The notes below the pieces were generated by a model that was not told where the DNA came from, searched no databases, and was given only the letters and a program-made list of their open reading frames with translations. The translations under genes and the position numbers were made by a program. From contig JAFZIP010000006.1 in the NCBI GenBank assembly GCA_017554325.1, forward strand, positions 62,001 to 126,000: a stretch of DNA of 64,000 nucleotides, read 5' to 3'. Every line of letters starts with the position of its first letter. Position 1 is the first letter of the stretch. Source of the stretch: Bacteroidales bacterium. Lineage in GTDB: Bacteria; Bacteroidota; Bacteroidia; Bacteroidales; WCHB1-69. This document shows positions 25,123 through 34,100 of this stretch, in pieces.

Positions 25123-28100
25123 CTACATCTGTTTTTTGATAATTTTTCTACTGATTATCACGCCATCCATCAGTCGGATACGGATGATATAATTACCTGC
25201 GGCCATGTTCTCGAGTGTCAGACGCGTGTATTCAGGGCTGTCCACCTCCTGCACCTGCACCAGACGACCATACATGTCATAAACATAGATGGTCTGCATG
25301 CGTTCACCTTCCACAATGACGTAGGTCGTGGCAGGATTAGGATAGACACGCAGTTGCGGAGCCACATAGTCGTTCACGCCAATGTTGCCTTGGACAACGA
25401 GGGTGAGATAGATGATACTGTCGCAGCCGCTTTGCGTGAATCCGTTGATGGTATAGGTATAGACACCCGTGTCGGACGGAGTTACCGTGATGCCATAGTT
25501 GTCATAGGTCTCATGTACATGGATACTGTCTGTGACATACTCTTCGTAGGTCGGGTTCACCGTGAGATAGAGCACATAGACACTGTCGCAGCCGGCAGTC
25601 GTCTGATAGCTGTCGTAATAGGTGCCTTCCACCACGTATTCACCACCGCGCCACACGTATGGTGTGCCGTCGCAAGTGGAGGCCACTGTTTCATAGAGAT
25701 AGCTGCTGTTCACCGTTAACACAAGGCTCACGATGCTGTCGCAACCGTATTGGTTGGTCAAAACAAGCTGGTCATAAATCGTGCCGGAATACGTCGGAGT
25801 CACGTTAAAGCCGTTCTCATTGTACGTGTCGCCCAAGCAGATGGTAGCGCGGACGGTGTCATAGTTCTTAGGTGTCACCGTCAGGAAGAGAGTGTAGATA
25901 TCCTCACATCCATAGGTATTCGCCACTGAATCGACATAGAATCCACTGGTTTGCAATGAGCGGCCACGCCATACGTACGGTGTGCCTTGACAAGTCTCCG
26001 CTGTGTCATTCTGACGGATGGCCGGATTTACGGTGAGCGTCAGCATGTAAATACTGTCGCAGCCGGCAACTGTCTGCAAAGAGTCATAGAACACTCCACT
26101 CACATAGAGGCTGTTGCCATGCCAAATGTACGGGGCCTCATTGGAGCATATCGTCACCGTCTCCGTATATGCGTAGGAAGAATCCACAAACAAGGTGAGG
26201 GTGTAGATACTGTCGCAACCGTTCACCGTCTGCTTGGAGTCGTAGTACACGCCTGCCTGAGTGCGGTTCACGCCATGCCAATAGAACGGAAGCTCGCTTT
26301 GGCATTTGGTCACCGTGTCGGCAAAATAATACGACTGGTTCATGGTAACCACAACCGTGTAAACATAGTGGACACCTCCGTTCACCACTGTATCCTGATA
26401 GGTGCCACCTTCATAGATAGCCTTGCCAAGCCAGAATGCGGAATCGCCCGGGCAGAGCGAGATCGGGTTGCTTTGGATATACTGGTACTGGTGTTCGGTT
26501 GCCACGAGGCTGTAAACGCTGTCGCAGCCGACAACCGTCTGCAGAGAATCGAAGTAGATACCGGCTTGGGTAATCTGACGGCCACGCCACTCATACGCCT
26601 GGTTGCCGGAAAGCACCACAGAATCTGCATGGAAGAACGGTATGCCTTTCACGAAGTTGATCGTATAGACAATGCTGTCACAACCGTTGCCGTTGCGCAA
26701 CGTGTCGCGATAGACACCCGTCTCGGACAAGGTCATGCTATGCCATGCATACGTTGCATTCTCGCCGCACACCGTCATGGAGTCTTCTTGCGAGGTGACA
26801 TACGTGACATTCACCGTCAGCGTATGGATGCTGTCACAGCCGAAAGCAGTGCTCAAAGAATCTGTGTAGTTGCCCGGTCCTGAAACCGTCTTGCCATGCC
26901 AAATGAACGGAATGTCATTTCCGCAGACCGCCGTATCCACATGGATGTTATAAGTCGGATGGACAATAAAGGTCAGCGTATAGATACTGTCGCAGTATGT
27001 GGCGGTCTGGTAGTTCTTCTCAATTGTAGTGTCGTTTGTGAAGCGGATGCCGTGCCAAATGTAAGGCAGTTCAATCTCATTCGCACATACCTCCATGGTA
27101 TCATACAAATGATATGAAGGATTCACCGTCACATCAACCGTGTAGATGGTATTGAGAGCCACCACCGTATCAGCGTAAGAGCCGGAAGCGGACAGCTCCA
27201 TACCTCTCCAAGTCTGAGAAGTGCCCTGACACAGCACAATAGGATTGTCGTGTACGATGTTGAACTCTGTCACTGTCAGGGTAAGATAATACACACTGTC
27301 GCAACCGGCACCCGTGGTCAGGGAGTCGTAAGCCGTCGTGCTCTCCATGAACTCATGGCCATGCCACGTATATGGCAGTGTGGTGCTGTGCACCGTAACA
27401 TTCTCCGGAATGAAGTAGTTGGGGTTCACTGTAAGGACAAGGTTCACCGTGCTGTCACAATCCAGAGAGGAGGTGAGGTTGCGGGTGTATGTGTGCGTAC
27501 CCACGGTGTCGGACTTAATGTTGAAACCGTTTCCAATGTATGATTCTCCCTGGCAGACGGAAGCCGTGATGATTGTATCATATACCGGTTTCACCGTGAA
27601 GGTCAGCGTTTCAATGCTGTCGCAGCCTGCTGCCGTGTGGAAGTTGTAGGTATAGACACCGGACGTCATCAACAGCGTATCACCAAAGCTGTACGGCAGC
27701 TGCTCGCTATTGGCGCACAGCGTCACTGAACGGGAAGTGCTGTAGGAAGGTTTCACCGTCAGGTTCACCGTCACTGTGCTGTCGCAAGTGGTGGGCAGCA
27801 CGTAGGTACGGGTCAGCGTATGGTTGCCGGCCTGGGCCACCAATGTATCGAAGCCATGCTCGGTATAGCGTTCACCCTGGCACACCTCTCCGTCAAAATG
27901 GAAGTCATACTCGGGATTCACCACCAACGTAACCGTCACCGCACTGTCACAGCTATGCGCTGTGCGGAAGTGGACGGTCTTGGTGCCGGCCGCTGTGAAG
28001 ATGGAATCACCCACAGGGAACGGCAACTGGCTTTCGCAAATAGTCATCGTGGCAGTATGATTATAGGTAGGATAAACATTAAGGGTAAGATATGTCACCT

Positions 28101-31100
28101 CATTGCAACCGTCTGCACGGGAGGTCACCACCGCATACTGGCCGGCTCTGTTGAACACGGAGTCACCATATTGGAACGGTAGTTCATTATCGCAAATATT
28201 CTGTGTAACAGTATGCGTGATGGTCGGGGTGACAATCAAGTTGACATGGTAGATACTGTCGCAGCCAAAGGAGGAAACCAATTCAGCGGTATAATTACCC
28301 TGAGACGGGAAAATATTATTATTGTCGAATACGTATGGCAAAGCGCCTTCGCAAATCTGGATAGTCGTATCCTTCTCAAAGCTTGTATGAACAATCAGAT
28401 GCAAATGGATAATGCTATCGCAACCGGTAGCCAGCTGATAGGTGATGGTCTTGTCACCACCGGTATGATAAGTGAATCTCGCTTCATTGTTCCATATATA
28501 GGGCAGGTCCGCATCGCAGACAGAGACTGTGGTGTCTTTGCTGTATGACGGATTGACGGTCAACACCACCGTAACGGTACTGTCGCAGTTTGCTGCGGTG
28601 CGCAACTCTTTGGTCAACGTGTAAGTACCCGCTGTGTTGAAGGTAGTGTCAAAGCCGTAGTTCGTGTAGTTAGTGCCCTGACATACCGCACCCGTATAAT
28701 GCAGATCATATTCCGGATTAATAGTCAGATTCAGTCTCACCACACTGTCGCAGTTATTGGCGGCGGTAAATGTTTTGGTATAGACACCTGTGGTTCTGTA
28801 GGTGCTGTCGTTCCAAACGTATGAGTCGCACGCAACAACATTAATAGTCGTGTCTTTGGAATGATTCACCGTCAGGTTCAGGCGGACGATGCTGTCGCAA
28901 TCGTTGGCTGCTGTCAATGTCACCGGATAGACACCGCTGGTTCTGTAGGTGGTGTTATACCCTCTGACGGAATCGCACACGGTCATGTAGATGGTCGTAT
29001 CATACACAGGTTTCACCGTGAAGGTCAGTGTCTCTATACTGTCGCAACCGGCAGCGGTGCCGAAATTGTGAGTATAGACACCCGTAGTGCTCAGCGTGGT
29101 GTCACCGAAAGTATAAGGTATCTGGTCGCTGTTGGCGCACAACGTCACCGAACGGGAAGTGCTGTAGGACGGTTTCACCGTCAGGTTCACCGTCACCGTG
29201 CTGTCGCAAGTGGTCGGAAGCTTGTAGGTGCGGGTCAGCGTATGGTTGCCAACCTGGGCCACCAATGTATCGAAGCCGTGCTCGGTATAGCGTTCTCCCT
29301 GGCAAACCTCTCCATTGAAATGGAAGTCATAGACGGGGTTGACGGTCAAATGCAACACCACAGTGCTGTCGCAGTTGTATTGCGTTTTCACAATTCGAGT
29401 CACGGTTGTGTCACCAACGTTAGCCGGAGTCACGTTAAAGCCGTTCAGCGTATAACTTTCACCTTGACAAATGGAGCCGTTCAGGTTCGTCGTGTTCAAG
29501 TCATGCACAAACAAGTGCAAGACCGTGATGCTGTCGCAACCGGTAGATGAAGTGTCAGTGTTCGTATAGAAACTGGTCGAAACGGCATTGTCAATGTGGA
29601 AATTGTTCTGGTGATAAGAGCCTCCGTAGCACACGTGTGCGTCAATGGTATCGCGGTGCTCGGAGCCGACGGTGAGATTCAGCGTCACAATACTGTCGCA
29701 ACCGCTCACGGTATGCAGATTGGCCACATACGTGCCCGCCGTGCTCAGATCCCGGCCATTGAACCGATACGTTGAACCAGCACAAATCATGGTATTGATG
29801 GCGTAATTGTATTTTTGATTCACCGTCAAAGTCAGCGTCGTCGTACTGTCGCAACCATAGCGGGTAGTATCGTAGTTGGTGAGTGTGTAGGTATCAGGCT
29901 GCACAAAGAGCGTGTCAAAACCATTCTCCTGATAACGGGTACCTGCACAAACTGAACCAGTCAGGTTAACCTGATCACTATAATTTATCGTAAGGTTCAT
30001 CGTCACGACACTGTCGCAACCATGAACAGTTGACAAAGTATCCTTATATGTACCACTCTGTGTATAGGTCTTGTTGTTCCACACATAGCTGTTACATTCC
30101 TCCACCGTAATCGTATTGGTCACGCTCTGGTGGAGCGTCAGTGTCAGTGTCACTACGCTGTCACAACCGTTGGCGGCGGTGAATGTCTGCTGATATACAC
30201 CACTGTTGGTGTAAGTGGAATCATTCCAAGTATAACTGTCGCAGTTTTCATCAGAAAATGCGAAAGTCTTGGAATTGTTGATAGTCAGGTTCAAGGTCAC
30301 CACACTGTCGCAGCCGTTGGCAGCGGTGAAGGTCTGCTGATACACACCGCTGGTGGTATAAATGCTGTCATTCCAAGTGTATTGGTTACATGCCGTAGCC
30401 GGGAATGAGTGGTATTTCAGCGGCAACACGTTGAGATGCAGGGTCACCACGCTGTCACAGCCATGGGAAGAAACCGTAGCCAGCGTGATATCCTTCACAC
30501 CTGCTTCCGCATAGCTGACATTCAAGCCATGACCTGTGTAGGTTGTTCCTTGACAAACATCAGCATAAAGGTCAACGGGGGCATAAACATCATAAATGGT
30601 CACCGGGAATTCGGTCTTTCCACTTTCACAACCGGTTTCAGCATTGATATTGGAAACGTAGAATGAAGTGTTTTCGGAAATCTGTCCCGTCACAAACGGG
30701 GTGGTTTCGGTATAGGTTGTAGCCGTTGCCGTCTCATACCAGCGGCAGGAATTCGTGTTGTTCGGGGTCAAGCTGAACGTGTTAGGACCGCAGTTCGTGA
30801 CAGCCGTGACGGTCGGCACTGGAGGAATGGCATTCACCGTGGCTTTAACCATCACCTTGCTGCTCGGGCAATGCTCGTCCGCACTGCGCACATAGTACTG
30901 ATAGGGATTCTCGGACACAACCAGATTCGTGCTGTACTGCAATCCGGTATGCATCACAGTGGAAATCGTAGCATTGGCAAACCACTGTACATTCCAAGTC
31001 GGATCAGCGACGGTGACTTCCAAGGTCACAGGGCCATCGCCGCAGCGGGCGGTATCCTTGACCACCGGAGCCGCAGGCACGCTGTAGATAATGGCCGTGT

Positions 31101-34100
31101 CTGCCACGCGGGCACTCGCGCAACCCGTAATAGCATTCACAGAGGCCACATAGAATGTCGTCGTCTCTGACAATGAAAGCGTATAGGTATTGCCCGAATG
31201 AGCCGTGTCGGTGGCGTTCTGACTGTCATACCAATAGCAGGTGGTTCCGTTGGTGCCGACACCAGCCTGAAGCGTGATATTGCCCTCGCCGCAACGGGTC
31301 TGTTTGCTGACGGTAGGCAAGCCCGGTGTCGTATTCACCGTCACCGCGAGCGTGATTGTACTGTCGCAACCGACAGCGTTGGGGATTACAACCGTATAGT
31401 TACCTGCTCCAGTGATTTCAGTACCATTATAATCATAAGGCAACTGCGCACTGCACAACGTCAAAGTGGCGTCAGCCACAGAGGAACGTTTCACCGTCAG
31501 GTTCAGGGTCACGATACTGTCGCAGTTGCATGCGGCCAGCAGCGTATCCACGTAGGTGCCGCTTTGCGTATAGGTTTTTCCGTTCCATGCAATGGTGTTA
31601 CAAACGGTGGAATCGACAGTGGTGCGCTTCGTGTTGTTGATGGTCAGTTGCAAGGTCACCACACTATCGCAATTGTGGATAGTATGCAACGTTTGGGTGT
31701 AATCGCCACTCGTATAGTAAGGTTGGCCATTCCACACAAAGCTGTCGCAAGCCACTTGAGGATCATTCAGCGTATAGGATTCATAAACGTATGCGGTCAC
31801 AGGCACGCGTGTGCTGCTGTAGCAGCCCGTGTTGCCATCGTAAGCTTCTGCATAGCGCACGTTCGTGCTCGGCGCTTGCATATCCGTCAGGGTCAGCGCG
31901 CTGCCCGTGAAGATGGACTCGCCTCCGGTGGCAGTCTCGTACCAACGCACCTGGGCGTCCGTGCTGGCCGTTGCTTCTATGGTGACATTTCCTACGCCGC
32001 AACGGTTGTTATCGGTCACATTCTCGATGGTCGGATTGGCATACACATTCACCGTAACAGCGGCCAACGGGCCGGAGCAGTTGGGGTTATATGCGCCCAC
32101 ATAGCAGGTGTAGTTCTGGCCAACCGTCAGGGCAGGCGTGGTGTAGCTGCCGTTGGCGTTGGCGGTCAGCTCGGTCTCCCCTTGCGCATCCGCGTACCAG
32201 CGCAAGCTGTTGCCCTGCGCGGTGGTGGCGGTCAGCGTGGTGGTTCCCGCACCGCAAAGGGTCTGCGGCGTGGTCACCTCCGGCGCAACCACTGCGGGAT
32301 GCACCGTGGCCGTAACGGTCACTTTCTGGCTCTCACAACCTGTTTCCGTGTTAACGGTGGACACCAGATAATTCGCATTCGCTTCCAATGCATCCGTCGT
32401 ATAGGAACCGCCCTCAAACAACTGGTCATTATCAGCGGAGTACCATCTGAACGTATTGGGAGCTGACACCGTGCCGGTGAAGGTCACCGTGCCGGCACCA
32501 CAACGTGACTGTCCGCTGACCACCGGAGTGGCAGGCACGGGGTTGATAACCACAGCCATGAGTTTGTAGTCGCTCTCGCATCCCGTAGTGGTGTTATAAG
32601 TGGTCACATAATAATTGGTGGAGGCGGAAAGGTTCTGTCCATAGCTGTTTTGTTGGATATTCAGATATGTTTGATCGGCATTGTACCAGCGGCATGCATC
32701 GCCATTCGCGCCAGGCACGGCATTCAGTGTCACCGGCAAAGGGGTATTGCTGCAATACGGTGCCGGAGCAGTAGCGGTCGGCATCTCCGGAATCGGATTG
32801 ATGGTCACAGCAAGAGAAGCTAATGCACTGCGGCAGTTCAATTGGTCAACCCAAGCCACATAGTAGGTATTGCTGGTTGTCATCTCCACAGAGCTTTGAA
32901 TCTCCTGTGTACCTTCAGCATCGGAATACCAGTGGAAACCGCCTTGCGTATTGCCGTTGGCTCCGGCGGTCAGTGTATAGGTACCGGCACCGCAATGGGC
33001 GACATTGGAAACCGTGGGGGTAAACGGCAATGTGTTCATCACCGCCTGCACAGGCGTGCGCGTGGCAGAAACACACTGCGTGCTGGCATTGATAGCCTCC
33101 ACATAATAGGTGGTAGTACCGGAAATGTTCGGTGTGTAGGTAGTATTTTCTGAACGCACCTCCGTAGAGGTTTCGCTGTCATACCAGCGGCATTCCAGGC
33201 CATCTCCCACAGTGGCGGTCAGGGTAATCAAACCGGCACCGCAACGGCTGTTGCCGTCGGAAGTGGGGGCGGCAGGTACCACGGCAGGTTCCACTGTCAT
33301 GGAGACCATGTCGCTCTCGCAGTTGCCCACCACCGCAGCCACCTTGTAAACGGTGGGGACAGTTATGTTATTTACAGCATAGGTAGCTCCCATGGACAAT
33401 GAATCGCCGGAAGCACTATACCATTTGAGCGTTGCGCTGGAGCTGGCAGTCAGTTCCGCGGAACCGCCGCAGGCATAAACCGTGGCAGCGGCCGTCGGAG
33501 CAGGAATAGAGGGGCTCACCGTGACGGTGATCTCCACTTTGTCGCCCTCACATCCAGTGGTAGCGTTGTAAGAAGCCACTTTGAATGTGGTCGAAGTGGC
33601 CGTAATCTGAGTTGTATAGGAATCGGCAGTGGCCTTCAGCTCGTTGTCCGCATTGTACCAGCGCAAGGTGGTTCCGTTGGTGCCGGTAGTACCAGTCAGC
33701 GTGATGTCACCCATGGCGCATAAGGAAGCGTTCGGCACGGTAGGCAGGCCTGGTTTGGGATACACGTTCACCATGACAGAGTCCACCTCACTCATACATC
33801 CCGTAGTCGTGTTCTTGGAGATCACGTAGTATTTGCGGGACGCATAGAGTTGCGGAGTGGTGTAGGTTTCATTCCCAGGAAGCGGGGTTCCTGTGACATT
33901 GCTCGTTTCAAACCAGTTCAGCTCACAGCCCGCAGCAAGTGTGGCGGTCAATTGGGAGGTACCATGGTCGCAAATCGTAGTGGCGCTGATAGCCGTGGGC
34001 TTGGCCGGAATTTCGTTGATTGTGATGGTCATCGGAACAGTATCACTATTACAATGACCATCTGAAACATATATATAATATTGTGTAGTGCTGTTCACCA

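Noticed and set aside
31198-32466. Plus-strand open frames opposite the giant repeat gene
   Set aside because: They follow the repeat period of the real gene and have no start signals.
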